Of a DNA stretch of 20,273 bases, positions 1 through 9,406 are shown piece by piece; position 1 is the stretch's first letter; each line of letters starts with the position of its first letter. This stretch comes from JAZDGL01 sp043806975 (lineage in GTDB: Bacteria > Patescibacteriota > Minisyncoccia > CAYZDR01). Made by a program: the position numbers and the translations under genes. The stretch covers positions 1 to 20,273 of the forward strand of contig JAZDGL010000029.1 in assembly GCA_043806975.1 (NCBI GenBank), read 5' to 3'. The notes below the pieces were generated by a model, which made no database searches, was not told where the DNA came from, and saw only the letters and a program-made list of their open reading frames with translations.

Positions 1-1017
1 AAAGCTCCGATTTACACTTTAATTTATAATCCCAAAGAAATTGGAGATAATTTTAAATATAGCCAAATTAGAACTTCTTTTTTGCAAAAAATTCCTTTTG
101 CAAAAAGATATTACAGATTTTTTCCAATTTTAATGCCGATGGCAATTGAAAAGTTTGATTTTTCTTATTATGATTTAGTTATTTCAGATTCTTCCAGTTT
201 TGCCAAAGGAATAATCACAAAACCTTGCGCAAAGCACATTTGCTATTGCCATACTCCAATGAGGTTTGCGTGGGATGACTGCCAAAAATATCTTGATGAA
301 TTCAATTATTATCCAAAATTTGCGAAAAAAATCGCTCCTTTCGGGATGAATTATGTTAGGATGTGGGATCAAGTTGCGGGCGCAAGACCTGATTTTTTTA
401 TTGCTAATTCGCAATTTATTTCCGACAGAATAAAAAAATATTATAATCGGCAATCGCAGGTAATTTACCCGCCTGTAAATGTTCGGAAAATTCAAGAAAA
501 AATTAAAAATTTAAAGCCCGAAAAAGAATATTTTTTGGCATTAGCGCGCTTTTTGCCGAATAAAAAGCTAGATATTGCGATTGACGCTTTCAATAATTTG
601 GGTTTGCCCTTAAAAATTGTCGGCTCAGGACCTCTTTACAATTTTTTAAAGAAAAAGTCTAAAAATAATATAGAATTTCTCGGCAATATCTCTGAAGAAA
701 ATCTTCCCACTATTTATGCCCAAGCAAGAGGTTTTATTTGTCCGCAAGAAGAGGATTTCGGGATTGCCCCTATTGAAGCGATGGCAGCTGGGACGCCGAT
801 TATCGCTTACCGCAGCGGAGGGATTACGGAAACAGTTGAAGATAGAAAAACAGGAATTTTTTTCAATAATCAAACTGCCAAATCGTTAGAAGAGGCTGTA
901 AAAAAATTCATTTCTTGTGAAAATCAATTTAATCGTGAGGAAATAATGCATTGCGCTGAAAATTTTGATAAAGAGATATTCAAGAAAAAAATAAAGGAAT
1001 TTATCGGAAAAATTTAA
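1..1017 (+). CDS. GT4-family glycosyltransferase, 5'-truncated by window edge
   Basis: The frame is open from base 1, so the true N-terminus lies upstream; the TTG at 82 is an internal leucine codon, not a start. The protein would transfer a sugar from a nucleotide-sugar donor to a growing glycan at the cytoplasmic face of the membrane. Seen: a CHTPMRFAWDD segment typical of WbaZ-like mannosyl/glycosyl transferases, a linker ending in VIYPPVN, then a C-terminal Rossmann half beginning YFLALARFLPNKK and the E-x7-E donor motif (EDFGIAPIE, near bases 748-780) followed by AMAAGTP. Known for the family: GT-B fold, retaining transfer. The next glycosyltransferase starts 10 bases downstream, so they are probably one transcript. 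The exact sugar cannot be read from sequence. Confidence 0.88.
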   Translation, partial: KAPIYTLIYNPKEIGDNFKYSQIRTSFLQKIPFAKRYYRFFPILMPMAIEKFDFSYYDLVISDSSSFAKGIITKPCAKHICYCHTPMRFAWDDCQKYLDEFNYYPKFAKKIAPFGMNYVRMWDQVAGARPDFFIANSQFISDRIKKYYNRQSQVIYPPVNVRKIQEKIKNLKPEKEYFLALARFLPNKKLDIAIDAFNNLGLPLKIVGSGPLYNFLKKKSKNNIEFLGNISEENLPTIYAQARGFICPQEEDFGIAPIEAMAAGTPIIAYRSGGITETVEDRKTGIFFNNQTAKSLEEAVKKFISCENQFNREEIMHCAENFDKEIFKKKIKEFIGKI

Positions 1018-1027
1018 ATCTATTTTT

Positions 1028-2164
1028 ATGAAGATCGCTATTGACATAAGACCGCTGGGAATTAAACGCCGAACTGGCGTGGAAGAATATCTTTTGGGAC
1101 TTTTAGATGAATTTTTAAAAATTGATCAAGAAAATGAATATATACTTTTTAATAACAGTTTTTTACAAAAAAATAAGGAGTTTGAGGTTTATTCTGCGAA
1201 TCCGAATGTTAAAATTGTTAATTTAAAAATTCCAAATAAAATTTTTAATACCTCCCTAGCTTTTTTAAGCCTTCCAAAACTTGATAAAATATGCGGAAGC
1301 CCCGATGTGTTTTTCTCTCCAAATTGGAATTTTTGTCAAATTTCTAAAAAAACGAAGCATATCTTAACCGTTCACGATCTTTCTTTCAAAATTTCCCCTG
1401 ATTTTTTTCCATTTAGAAAACGGCTGTGGCATAAAATTATAAAAGCGCAAAAACAAGCGCAAAAAACCGATGCAATTATTGCTGTGTCCGAATCAACAAA
1501 ACAGGATTTGATTGAAATTTTCAAGATTTCTCCCGAAAAAATAAAAGTGGTGTATCCGTCTATCCACCAAAGATTCTTTAAAAATTATTCAGAAAAAGAA
1601 ATGGCAGAGACAAAAATAAAATATAATTTGCCGCAAAATTTTATTTTATTTATCGGCACAATTGAACCAAGAAAAGGAATTTCAAACTTAATACAGGCAT
1701 TTGAGGTTTTTAAAGAAACTGACTTGCGAAATACTTATTTAATTATCGCGGGGATAAAAGGATGGGGATATGGAGAGATTTTAAAACTAGCGCGCAAATC
1801 GAAATTTTCTAAGTTTATTCAGCTCACTGGTTTTATAGACGACTCCGACAAACCTCGTCTAATCCAATTAAGCAAGTTGTTTATCTATCCGTCTTTTTAC
1901 GAAGGGTTCGGGTTCCCGCCGTTAGAAGCGATGGCTTGCAGAGTTCCTGTTATCACATCTCATAATCCTTCTCTGCCTGAAATTTCAGGAGAAGCTAGCT
2001 TGATGATAAACCCTTTTAGATCCGCGGAATTCGTATGGGCGATTAAAGAAGGTTTAGAAAATGAAAAATTAAGGAGAATACTGATTGAAAAAGGGGAAAA
2101 GCATATAAAAAATTTTTCATGGGAAAAAGCGGCGAGAGAAACATTAAAAATTATAACTTCATAA
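1028..2164 (+). CDS. GT4-family glycosyltransferase
   Basis: Complete 378-residue GT-B glycosyltransferase. Seen: N-terminal MKIAIDIRPL with a glycine-containing loop, HD at residues 116-117 in the acceptor-side domain, a NAD-like second half starting at GTIEPRKG (210-217), and the E-x7-E donor-binding motif at E292/E300 (EGFGFPPLE) followed by AMACRVPVIT. The start at 1028 directly follows a T-rich stretch with no Shine-Dalgarno; it is the first ATG after the preceding stop and gives a normal family N-terminus. It sits 10 bases after one GT4 gene and 7 before another, so the three probably act in sequence on the same glycan. Donor and acceptor are unknown. Confidence 0.93.
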   Translation: MKIAIDIRPLGIKRRTGVEEYLLGLLDEFLKIDQENEYILFNNSFLQKNKEFEVYSANPNVKIVNLKIPNKIFNTSLAFLSLPKLDKICGSPDVFFSPNWNFCQISKKTKHILTVHDLSFKISPDFFPFRKRLWHKIIKAQKQAQKTDAIIAVSESTKQDLIEIFKISPEKIKVVYPSIHQRFFKNYSEKEMAETKIKYNLPQNFILFIGTIEPRKGISNLIQAFEVFKETDLRNTYLIIAGIKGWGYGEILKLARKSKFSKFIQLTGFIDDSDKPRLIQLSKLFIYPSFYEGFGFPPLEAMACRVPVITSHNPSLPEISGEASLMINPFRSAEFVWAIKEGLENEKLRRILIEKGEKHIKNFSWEKAARETLKIITS

Positions 2165-2171
2165 CTTAACT

Positions 2172-3329
2172 ATGCACATTGGAATTGATGCCCGAATGTT
2201 TGGAGAAAAAGAAACCGGCATCGGGGTTTATACAAAAAATTTAATAGAAAATTTGTTAAAAATAGACAAAGAAAACCAGTATATTGTTTTTACATTGAAA
2301 GATAGACAGGAAGAATTGCCTAATGCAAAAAATTTAAAAAAAATTTCAGTGTCTTCCCATTGGTACACTTATAGCGAACAGACGAAACTGCTTTTGGAAT
2401 TTTTAAGGGAAAAGGTTGATTTTATGCATTTTACTCATTTCAATGCCCCTGTTTTTTATAATAAACCGTTTATATCCACTATTCATGATATAACTCCGCT
2501 ATTTTTTCCCGGACATAAAATGAATTCTTTTATAAGAAGATCAGCATTCAAGTTAACTTTTAACCATTCTGTTAAAAAATCCGCTCACATTATTACAGTT
2601 TCTGACTTCACCAAACAACAGGCGGCTAAATACTTCGCGGTAAATCCAAATAAAATAACCACGATCAATCTTGGAATTATGCACAGCTTTAAAAAAGAAA
2701 TTAGTTATGATAGAATAAAAGCAATAAAAGAAAAATTTGGGATTACAAAGCCGTATCTATTTTTTATAGGGGTTTGGAGAAATCACAAAAATGTAGCAAG
2801 GCTCGTTGAGGCATTTGGAATTTTAAGAGACAAATATAAGCTGGATATTCAGTTAGTTCTTGGAGGGAAAGAAGACCCTTATTATCCTGAGGTTAGAAAA
2901 ACTTGGGAAAGACTAAATTTAGAAAAACATATAATTACACCTGGTTTTATAGAGAAAGACGATTTGCCCGTTTTCTATAAAGGAGCTTCGGCTTTAATTC
3001 GCCCGTCTTTTATCGAAGGATTTGTTTTGGTGGAATTAGAAGCGATGAGTGTTGGAACGCCGGTTGTTGCTTCAAATGCAAGTTGCATTCCAGAATTATT
3101 AGGCGATTCTGCCGCTTATTTTAACCCGCTGGACGCAGAAAATATGGCAGAAGCAATTTATAAAGTTATTTCAGATGAGAATCTTAAAAATAGTTTGGTT
3201 CAAAAAGGATTTAAACAAATAGAAAAATTTAACTGGGGAAAAACAGCGCAAGAAACTTTAAATATATACAAAAACACACACAATGCAATTAAAAGTGGAC
3301 AAAAACAATATATTAAAGCAAATGTTTGA
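2172..3329 (+). CDS. GT4-family glycosyltransferase
   Basis: Complete 385-residue GT4 enzyme, related to but clearly different from its upstream neighbour (both begin M-I-x-IDIR/IDAR and share TGxxxY near residue 15-20). Seen: HDITP at 105-109, FFIGVWRNHKN opening the C-terminal domain near residue 197, and E-x7-E at E282/E290 (EGFVLVELE), where the usual FGxP is replaced by FVLV. The last about 16 codons overlap the start of the DUF4012 gene if that gene begins at its first ATG. No Shine-Dalgarno is visible before the ATG. Likely a cytoplasmic enzyme of surface-polysaccharide synthesis; the substrate is not deducible. Confidence 0.93.
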   Translation: MHIGIDARMFGEKETGIGVYTKNLIENLLKIDKENQYIVFTLKDRQEELPNAKNLKKISVSSHWYTYSEQTKLLLEFLREKVDFMHFTHFNAPVFYNKPFISTIHDITPLFFPGHKMNSFIRRSAFKLTFNHSVKKSAHIITVSDFTKQQAAKYFAVNPNKITTINLGIMHSFKKEISYDRIKAIKEKFGITKPYLFFIGVWRNHKNVARLVEAFGILRDKYKLDIQLVLGGKEDPYYPEVRKTWERLNLEKHIITPGFIEKDDLPVFYKGASALIRPSFIEGFVLVELEAMSVGTPVVASNASCIPELLGDSAAYFNPLDAENMAEAIYKVISDENLKNSLVQKGFKQIEKFNWGKTAQETLNIYKNTHNAIKSGQKQYIKANV

Positions 3330-5847
3330 TGTTAAACCGCTGAAAGAAGCAGGGGATTTGGACATCGTAAAAATTTTTAGCTTGGAAAGGCGGCTGAATT
3401 TGCGGAAAATGGCGGGGGAAAATGATAATTTAAATTTTATCGGAAAAAATTCTTTGGAAGAGCAGGAGATTATAAGCGACATTTGCAGGACTGAAAAAAA
3501 CACAGATTTTAAAACAGATTTTAGAATGGACGCAGAAATGTCAGAAAAAGACATTCTTGATGAGGAATCAAGAAAATTTAAAATTTTTTATGACCAAATT
3601 ACCGCAAAAAGTCTAGAAAATTCTGGAAGCAGCTATTTAGAAAAAATTTATTTATCTGATTTAAAAAATATAAATAAAAAGCCTTCTCAAGCTCAAGCAA
3701 AAACATTTTTTGAAAAAAAGCAGAGCGAGAACAATTGCCTTCAAAATGAAATGCTCGAAGAAAAATTGTTTAGTTCATTTAAGCCGACAAAACAAAACAA
3801 AAAATATCTTGAAATTCTTTCAGACCCTCCAAAACAGCAAATTCCACCAAAAATATCTGAAAAAGAAAATAAAAACGAATTTCAAGAATCTAAAAAAAAT
3901 TTCGGATTTTTTGATGCATTTTCTTTTTCTTGGGAAAAAGCCTTTGCAGGTTTTGCAGTATTCTCAGCCATTTTTGCTTCTTCTGCTTTTTGTATGGGAT
4001 ATTGTCAGAAAAGCGGAATAAAAGCCGCTGCAATTAAAAATTTGGCAATTCAAGGTTTTGAATTTTTAAACGAAGCAAAAAGCGATATAGAAAATAAGAA
4101 TTTTGCTAAAGCGCAAGAAAGTTTTGAAAATGCGCTATTTATTTTTGAACAGGCAGAAGGAAAAATTTCCACAGGAGAAAGCTTGCTTGCAAAAATACCT
4201 GATGTTTTCGGGGTTTCCAACAAGGTTTCTTCAGGAATGCATCTAATGCAGTCGGGAAAAATGATTTCACAAGCGGGAAAAAATTTATCACTGGCGCTAA
4301 CTCCTTTTTCAGAATTTAAGTCGTCAGACTTTGAAGATAAAAAAATAACTGACGCAATTGCTTCCAGCAAAATCCTAGCAGAAAACGCGCTAGAAGACAT
4401 CAATAAAGCTTATAGCGAGATAAAGAAAGTTGACGAAAAAGATTTTCCTGAAAATGTTGCAAGCCAGATTAAAATTTTAAAATCTGCCTTCCCTGAAATA
4501 ATCACTCTGCTTGATAAATCCAACAGATATAGCGCAAACATTTTGCAAATTTTAGGCAGCGAAAACCCAAAAAAGTATCTACTTTTATTTCAAAATAACT
4601 CAGAACTCCGCGCTAATGGCGGGTTTATAGGGAGTTTTGGGGTGGTGGACATTTATAAAGGAAAAGCGTCTGAAATAAAGATTGACGGAATTTATAATCC
4701 TGCGGGGCAGCTTTTAGAAAAAATTATCCCCCCGCTTCCTTTCAAAAAAGTTTCCGATAAGTGGAATATCTTTGACGCAAATTATTTTGCCGATTTTCCA
4801 ACTTCTTCTAAAAAAATTACTTGGTTTTATGAAAAAACAGGAGGTCCGACTGTGGACGGAATAATAACATTCACTCCGCAAGTTTTAGGGGATTTGCTTA
4901 AAATTTCAGGTCCAATTTATCTAGAAGAATTTAAAACTTCTGTAAATAGCTTTAATTTTATAGATCAGCTTCAATTTGAAGTAGAAAACAACTACGATAA
5001 AGAAGAAAATAAACCTAAAAAAATTATTGCGGTATTAGCGCAAAAACTTTTAGAAAGAGTGCTGTCATCTTCTCGGCAAGACTGGCCAAAGCTTCTTTCC
5101 CTGCTTCAAGATAATTTAAACGAAAAGCATATTCTAATTTATTTTTCCGACTCTTCCCAGCAAAAAATAATTGAAGACGAAGGATGGTCGGGCAAAATTT
5201 TACCTGCGAAAAATGATTATTTGCAAATAGTTCATACAAATGTCAATGGCTATAAAACCGATAAAATGATTGATGAAACTGTGGGGCATCACATAAAAAT
5301 TCAGGATAGCGGAGACATAATAAGCACAATCAATCTTACTAAACGACATATGGGAGGCAACTCGCCGTTTAGCTGGTATAACGAACAAAATGGGGATTTT
5401 TTGCGAATTTATACTCCGTTCGGGAGCAGCTTAATAAGCGCGGAAGGATTTTCTAGCGAAGATATTTATTCAAAAACAACAGATTTTTCAGATTTTAAAA
5501 CAGACGAAGATATCGAAAAAATTGAAAAAAATATGGAGCGGGATAAAAAATCGGGGGTTTTTATCTTTGAAGAAGCCGGAAAAACTGTTTTTGCAGGGTG
5601 GGTATATACCGATCCAGGAAAAATTTCCACTATAAAAATTTCTTATAAACTTCCGTTCAAATTCAGCATAGAACCATCGCGATCTGAAATTATTTCTGAC
5701 CGCGATAATTATGAAATTCTTTATCAAAAGCAGTCTGGACATCCAGGAAGTAAGTTTAATATAGTTTTTGAAGCGCAAGGGAACATTGAAAAAAGAACAG
5801 TTGATTTAATAACGGACGAGCGAGTAGAATTTGAGTTAGGGGGTTAG
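3283..5847 (+). CDS. DUF4012 membrane-anchored protein
   Basis: 854 residues. Residues 1-210 are charged, lysine/glutamate-rich and probably disordered or cytoplasmic; one membrane helix lies at about 220-240 (AFAGFAVFSAIFASSAFCMG); residues 250-415 look helical; from about 428 comes the DUF4012 signature (NPKKYLLLFQNNSELRANGG, then FIGSFG), continuing to near the C-terminus. DUF4012 has no proven activity; the fold is related to LytR-CpsA-Psr-like phosphotransferase proteins by context, and the family commonly lies beside exopolysaccharide genes, as here. The first ATG gives a 47-base overlap with the upstream gene; Met14 at 3322 would give only 8 bases of overlap and may be the real start. 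Neither has a Shine-Dalgarno. MurJ follows after 27 bases. Confidence 0.85.
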   Translation: MQLKVDKNNILKQMFDVKPLKEAGDLDIVKIFSLERRLNLRKMAGENDNLNFIGKNSLEEQEIISDICRTEKNTDFKTDFRMDAEMSEKDILDEESRKFKIFYDQITAKSLENSGSSYLEKIYLSDLKNINKKPSQAQAKTFFEKKQSENNCLQNEMLEEKLFSSFKPTKQNKKYLEILSDPPKQQIPPKISEKENKNEFQESKKNFGFFDAFSFSWEKAFAGFAVFSAIFASSAFCMGYCQKSGIKAAAIKNLAIQGFEFLNEAKSDIENKNFAKAQESFENALFIFEQAEGKISTGESLLAKIPDVFGVSNKVSSGMHLMQSGKMISQAGKNLSLALTPFSEFKSSDFEDKKITDAIASSKILAENALEDINKAYSEIKKVDEKDFPENVASQIKILKSAFPEIITLLDKSNRYSANILQILGSENPKKYLLLFQNNSELRANGGFIGSFGVVDIYKGKASEIKIDGIYNPAGQLLEKIIPPLPFKKVSDKWNIFDANYFADFPTSSKKITWFYEKTGGPTVDGIITFTPQVLGDLLKISGPIYLEEFKTSVNSFNFIDQLQFEVENNYDKEENKPKKIIAVLAQKLLERVLSSSRQDWPKLLSLLQDNLNEKHILIYFSDSSQQKIIEDEGWSGKILPAKNDYLQIVHTNVNGYKTDKMIDETVGHHIKIQDSGDIISTINLTKRHMGGNSPFSWYNEQNGDFLRIYTPFGSSLISAEGFSSEDIYSKTTDFSDFKTDEDIEKIEKNMERDKKSGVFIFEEAGKTVFAGWVYTDPGKISTIKISYKLPFKFSIEPSRSEIISDRDNYEILYQKQSGHPGSKFNIVFEAQGNIEKRTVDLITDERVEFELGG

Positions 5848-5874
5848 AAGGAAAAAAGGGTATGAAATGTCAAT

Positions 5875-7500
5875 ATGATTAAAAAACTTCTCAATAATCA
5901 ATCAAAAACAATTACTTCTGCGGCGATTTTGTTAGGAATCGCCACTTTTGCGAGCAAATTTTTAGGATTTGTTAAAACTTGGCTTTTAGCGTCAACTTTC
6001 GGCGCGGGAGCAGCGCTTGACGCATATTATGTTGCAATAAGTATTCCTGAATTTGTGTTTAATTTGCTGGTTGTCGGCGCTATTTCGGCGTCATTTATCC
6101 CTATTTTTCTAGAATATCACAGCAATAAAAAAGAAACGGAGGCGTGGGATTTTATGAATGGAGTTTTGAACTTGCTTACATTGGTAGTTTTGATAATTTC
6201 CGCGCTATTTATAATTTTTGCCCCGCAAGCAGTAAAATTAGTCGCTCCCGGGTTTAGAGAAGATTCTGAAAGGTTTAGACTTGCGGTTCCCTTGATGAGA
6301 ATGCTTTTTATAACTCCCGTAATTTTTGGGATTTCCAGCGTAATGAGCGGGGCAGTAAGATCGTTCAAAAAATTCCTTATTTATGCTCTCGCTCCTATTT
6401 TATACAATGTTGGAATAATTATTGGAGCGCTATTTTTCTCTAAATACTGGGGAATTTTTGGAGTAGCGCTTGGAGTTATCTTGGGGTCTTTTATGCATTT
6501 ATCTATAGAAACTTTTGGCGCTATTTCTAGCGGGTTTAAATACAAATTCGTAATTCCTTTAAAACATAAGGGAATCCAAAAGCTTTTCAAGCTGATGATC
6601 CCGAATGTGATGGGGATTGCGTCAGACCAAGTCAATGGATTGATTTTTACCCTTATCGCCTCAAAACTTATGATTGGAGACATCACGATATTCAACTTCG
6701 CTGATACAATTCGCACTCTCCCTATCGGAATTTTTGCGCTTTCTTTTGCAGTGGCATCTTTCCCTACTATTGCTGATTTAGCGGCAAAAAAAGATTGGGA
6801 TAATTTCATTTCCACAATATCAGGCACTGCAAGACAAATTCTTTTTTGGATGATACCGTCTGCGATAATACTTTACGCGCTTAGAGCGCAATTAGTAAGA
6901 GTTGTAGTCGGAGCCAAAGGATTTTCTTGGTCAGCCACGCAGGCAACCGCGCAAACAGTCGGATATTTTGCGATTGGAATTTGCGCCGCAGGATTGGCGC
7001 CGCTTCTTTCTAGGGCATTTTTTTCTTTGCACGACACAATCACTCCATTTTTCACAGGACTTTGCGGAATGGCGGTAAGCGTTGTAGCAGGGTTTATTCT
7101 TGCTAAAAAAATGGGCGTTCCCGGATTGGGGCTAGCATTTATTTTTGCGGCAATAATTGATGTTCTGCTGCAAACGATTATTTTAAGAAAAAAACTGGGA
7201 AGGATAGAGGGCGATAAAATTTTTATTATGCTTATTAAGATTTTTCCAGCCGGAGCTGCAATGGCTTTTGCGATGCAAAAAACAAAATATTTTATGGCGA
7301 ATAAGGTAAATATGCAAACATTTAAAGGCGTAATCACTCAAGGAACCGCCGCTGGAATTGCAGGGATAACTGTTTATTGCGCTGTCTGCCTTGCGTTAAG
7401 GTGCGAAGAAATGGTATTATTCAAAGACGCGCTAGTTCGGCGGATGAAATTTAGAAAACCCGTGCAAATACAAGATATTTCTTCGGATTTGGACGAATAA
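5875..7500 (+). CDS. murJ: Lipid II flippase MurJ
   Basis: 541 residues, usual length for MurJ/MviN. It moves the lipid-linked peptidoglycan precursor from the inner to the outer face of the cytoplasmic membrane. Seen: a cationic N-terminus followed by repeated hydrophobic helices (about 14), the family segment ASKFLGFVKTWLLASTFGAG near residue 26, DAYYVA, and GAISASFIPIF near 63-73; a second conserved block around FADTIRTLPIGIFALSFAVA. The C-terminal 25 residues are charged and cytoplasmic. No Shine-Dalgarno. Its place after three glycosyltransferases and DUF4012 means the flippase could also serve another lipid-linked glycan, but the sequence is a normal MurJ and lipid II is the default. 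Confidence 0.95.
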   Translation: MIKKLLNNQSKTITSAAILLGIATFASKFLGFVKTWLLASTFGAGAALDAYYVAISIPEFVFNLLVVGAISASFIPIFLEYHSNKKETEAWDFMNGVLNLLTLVVLIISALFIIFAPQAVKLVAPGFREDSERFRLAVPLMRMLFITPVIFGISSVMSGAVRSFKKFLIYALAPILYNVGIIIGALFFSKYWGIFGVALGVILGSFMHLSIETFGAISSGFKYKFVIPLKHKGIQKLFKLMIPNVMGIASDQVNGLIFTLIASKLMIGDITIFNFADTIRTLPIGIFALSFAVASFPTIADLAAKKDWDNFISTISGTARQILFWMIPSAIILYALRAQLVRVVVGAKGFSWSATQATAQTVGYFAIGICAAGLAPLLSRAFFSLHDTITPFFTGLCGMAVSVVAGFILAKKMGVPGLGLAFIFAAIIDVLLQTIILRKKLGRIEGDKIFIMLIKIFPAGAAMAFAMQKTKYFMANKVNMQTFKGVITQGTAAGIAGITVYCAVCLALRCEEMVLFKDALVRRMKFRKPVQIQDISSDLDE

Positions 7501-7513
7501 ACTTTAACTTTTT

Positions 7514-9289
7514 ATGAAAATCATCAACTTCTGCATTATCGCTCATATTGATCACGGAAAATCAACATTAGCAGATAGAATGCTGGAAATAACTAATACT
7601 GTTGAAAAAAGAGTCTTCAAAGAACAATTTCTAGACCAAATGGATTTGGAAAGAGAAAGAGGAATCACGATTAAACTCCAACCTGTTAGAATGCGCCACA
7701 AAGATTTTATTTTGAATTTGATTGATACTCCCGGTCATGTGGATTTTACCTACGAAGTTTCTAGAAGCCTAGCCGCCGTTGAGGGAGCTATTCTTTTGGT
7801 GGACGCGACATCGGGAATTCAGGCGCAGACTTTGGCAAATCTTTATTTAGCGATAGATCAAAATTTAGAGATTATTCCTGTTCTTAATAAAATTGATTTG
7901 CCGACAGCAAATGTTCCTGCAAGGAAAAAAGAGCTGGCGAATCTTCTTAATGTTGATGAAAATGAAATTTTAGAAATCTCTGCAAAAAATGGGCAAGGGG
8001 TGGGAGAGCTGCTGGATAAGGTCATTGAAAAATTTCCACAAGCTGATTTGGCGCCAGAAAAACCCTTGCAGGCGCTTATTTTTGACTCTAAATTTGATCC
8101 GTATAAAGGAGTAATCGCTTTTGTAAGGATTATGCAGGGTTGCATCAAAAAAGGGGATAAGTTTACTTTAAAGGCGGCGCAAACATCGGGCGAAGTTGTT
8201 GAACTAGGCTATTTTTTGCCTCATACTTGCGCTGAAAATAGCCTTACTTCCGGTGAAATAGGATATATTGCCACAGGCTTAAAAAATGTTGAGGAATGCC
8301 GAGTCGGCGATACGCTAACTAAAAAAGAGGAAAATGCTAAAATAGGTCCATTGAAAGGCTACTGTGAACCAAAGCCCGTTGTATTTTCCAGTTTTTACCC
8401 TACCGATAATGAAGAATTTGAAACTTTGCGGGACGCTATTGGAAAATTAAAGTTAAATGATGCGGCGTTATTTTTTGAGCCAGAGGTGTCCAAAGCGCTT
8501 GGTCGTGGAATGCGCTGCGGTTTTCTAGGGCTTTTGCATATGGAAATTATTTGTGAGAGGCTAGAAAGAGAGTTTGGGGTAAACATTATTGTTTCATCTC
8601 CTACTGTTGCGTATAAAATTACTAACGAACAAACAGGAGAGCAAAAAAACATTTATTCGCCGTCAGAATTTGAGATGCAATCTTATTTTAAAATTGAACA
8701 GCCTTGGAGCAAAGTTGAAATTATCTCGCCTCAATCGTATATCGGAAACATTATGCAGCTTATGGACGAGAAAGACGCTGTTTTAAAGAATTCTACTCCG
8801 CTGGACAATAACAATCGTTTAGTGCTGGAATACGAAATTCCACTTGCCAATGTTATCTCAGACCTTTATGATAAACTAAAAAGTGTTACTTCTGGATTTG
8901 CTTCAATGAATTATGAACCACTAGAATACAGGCAAGGCGATTTAATAAAAATTGATTTTCTTTTGGCGGGAGAAAAAGTTGACGCTTTTTCTATAATTGT
9001 TGATAAAAGACACTGCCAGAGAGAAGCTCGCAAGACGGTTGATCGGCTCAAAGAGGTTATTCCGCGCCAAAATTTTGCCATAACGATTCAGGCGGCAGTT
9101 GGAGGAAAAATTATTGCGCGAGAAGATGTTTCAGCTTTCAGAAAAGATGTTACGGCAAAACTTTATGGGGGAGATATTACTAGAAAAAGAAAATTGTTAG
9201 AAAAACAGAAAAAAGGCAAGAAACGAATGAAACAGTTTGGAAGAATTCAAATTCCACAAGAAGTATTTTTGAAAGTGCTTAAAAGATAA
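7514..9289 (+). CDS. lepA: Elongation factor 4 (LepA), back-translocating GTPase
   Basis: 591 residues, full length. LepA binds the ribosome and acts on translocation/initiation under stress. Seen: G1 AHIDHGKST (10-18), G2 region RERGITIK (47-54), G3 DTPGHV (71-76), G4 NKID (125-128), domain II, an EF-G domain V-like part, and the LepA-specific C-terminal domain with YGGDITRKRKLLEKQKKGKK near the end. After G2 the sequence reads KLQPVRM where most LepA have KAQTVRL. Starts 13 bases after murJ with a TTTTT tract just before ATG and no Shine-Dalgarno. Cytoplasmic; probably cotranscribed with murJ and the downstream envelope genes. Confidence 0.97.
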   Translation: MKIINFCIIAHIDHGKSTLADRMLEITNTVEKRVFKEQFLDQMDLERERGITIKLQPVRMRHKDFILNLIDTPGHVDFTYEVSRSLAAVEGAILLVDATSGIQAQTLANLYLAIDQNLEIIPVLNKIDLPTANVPARKKELANLLNVDENEILEISAKNGQGVGELLDKVIEKFPQADLAPEKPLQALIFDSKFDPYKGVIAFVRIMQGCIKKGDKFTLKAAQTSGEVVELGYFLPHTCAENSLTSGEIGYIATGLKNVEECRVGDTLTKKEENAKIGPLKGYCEPKPVVFSSFYPTDNEEFETLRDAIGKLKLNDAALFFEPEVSKALGRGMRCGFLGLLHMEIICERLEREFGVNIIVSSPTVAYKITNEQTGEQKNIYSPSEFEMQSYFKIEQPWSKVEIISPQSYIGNIMQLMDEKDAVLKNSTPLDNNNRLVLEYEIPLANVISDLYDKLKSVTSGFASMNYEPLEYRQGDLIKIDFLLAGEKVDAFSIIVDKRHCQREARKTVDRLKEVIPRQNFAITIQAAVGGKIIAREDVSAFRKDVTAKLYGGDITRKRKLLEKQKKGKKRMKQFGRIQIPQEVFLKVLKR

Positions 9290-9300
9290 TAAAAATTTTT

Positions 9301-9402
9301 ATGAAAAGAAAACCGATTACTTTTATTTTTGCTATAATAATTATTATAGGAATGCTCGCGGCGCTGGCAGTGCCGGTGCTTTCAATTATTTCAAGTAAAT
9401 AA
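9301..9402 (+). CDS. 33-residue hydrophobic peptide, pilin-helix-like
   Basis: A short ORF of 33 codons between lepA (11 bases away) and the FtsB-like gene (4 bases away). It reads as a basic tip MKRKP followed by one continuous membrane helix (about residues 6-30) and a short polar end SSK. The core IIIIIGMLAALAVP closely resembles the first helix of type IV prepilins (ILAAIAIP type), but there is no prepilin peptidase G-F site and no Glu5, and no globular domain follows. Support for coding: it exactly fills the gap, uses the same TTTTTATG-type start as its neighbours, and leaves normal operon spacing. It could be a standalone membrane peptide or a pilin remnant. Confidence 0.55.
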   Translation: MKRKPITFIFAIIIIIGMLAALAVPVLSIISSK

Positions 9403-9406
9403 TTTT

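Noticed and set aside
6381..7337. Long - strand ORFs opposite murJ
   Set aside because: Antisense shadows of a hydrophobic coding region.
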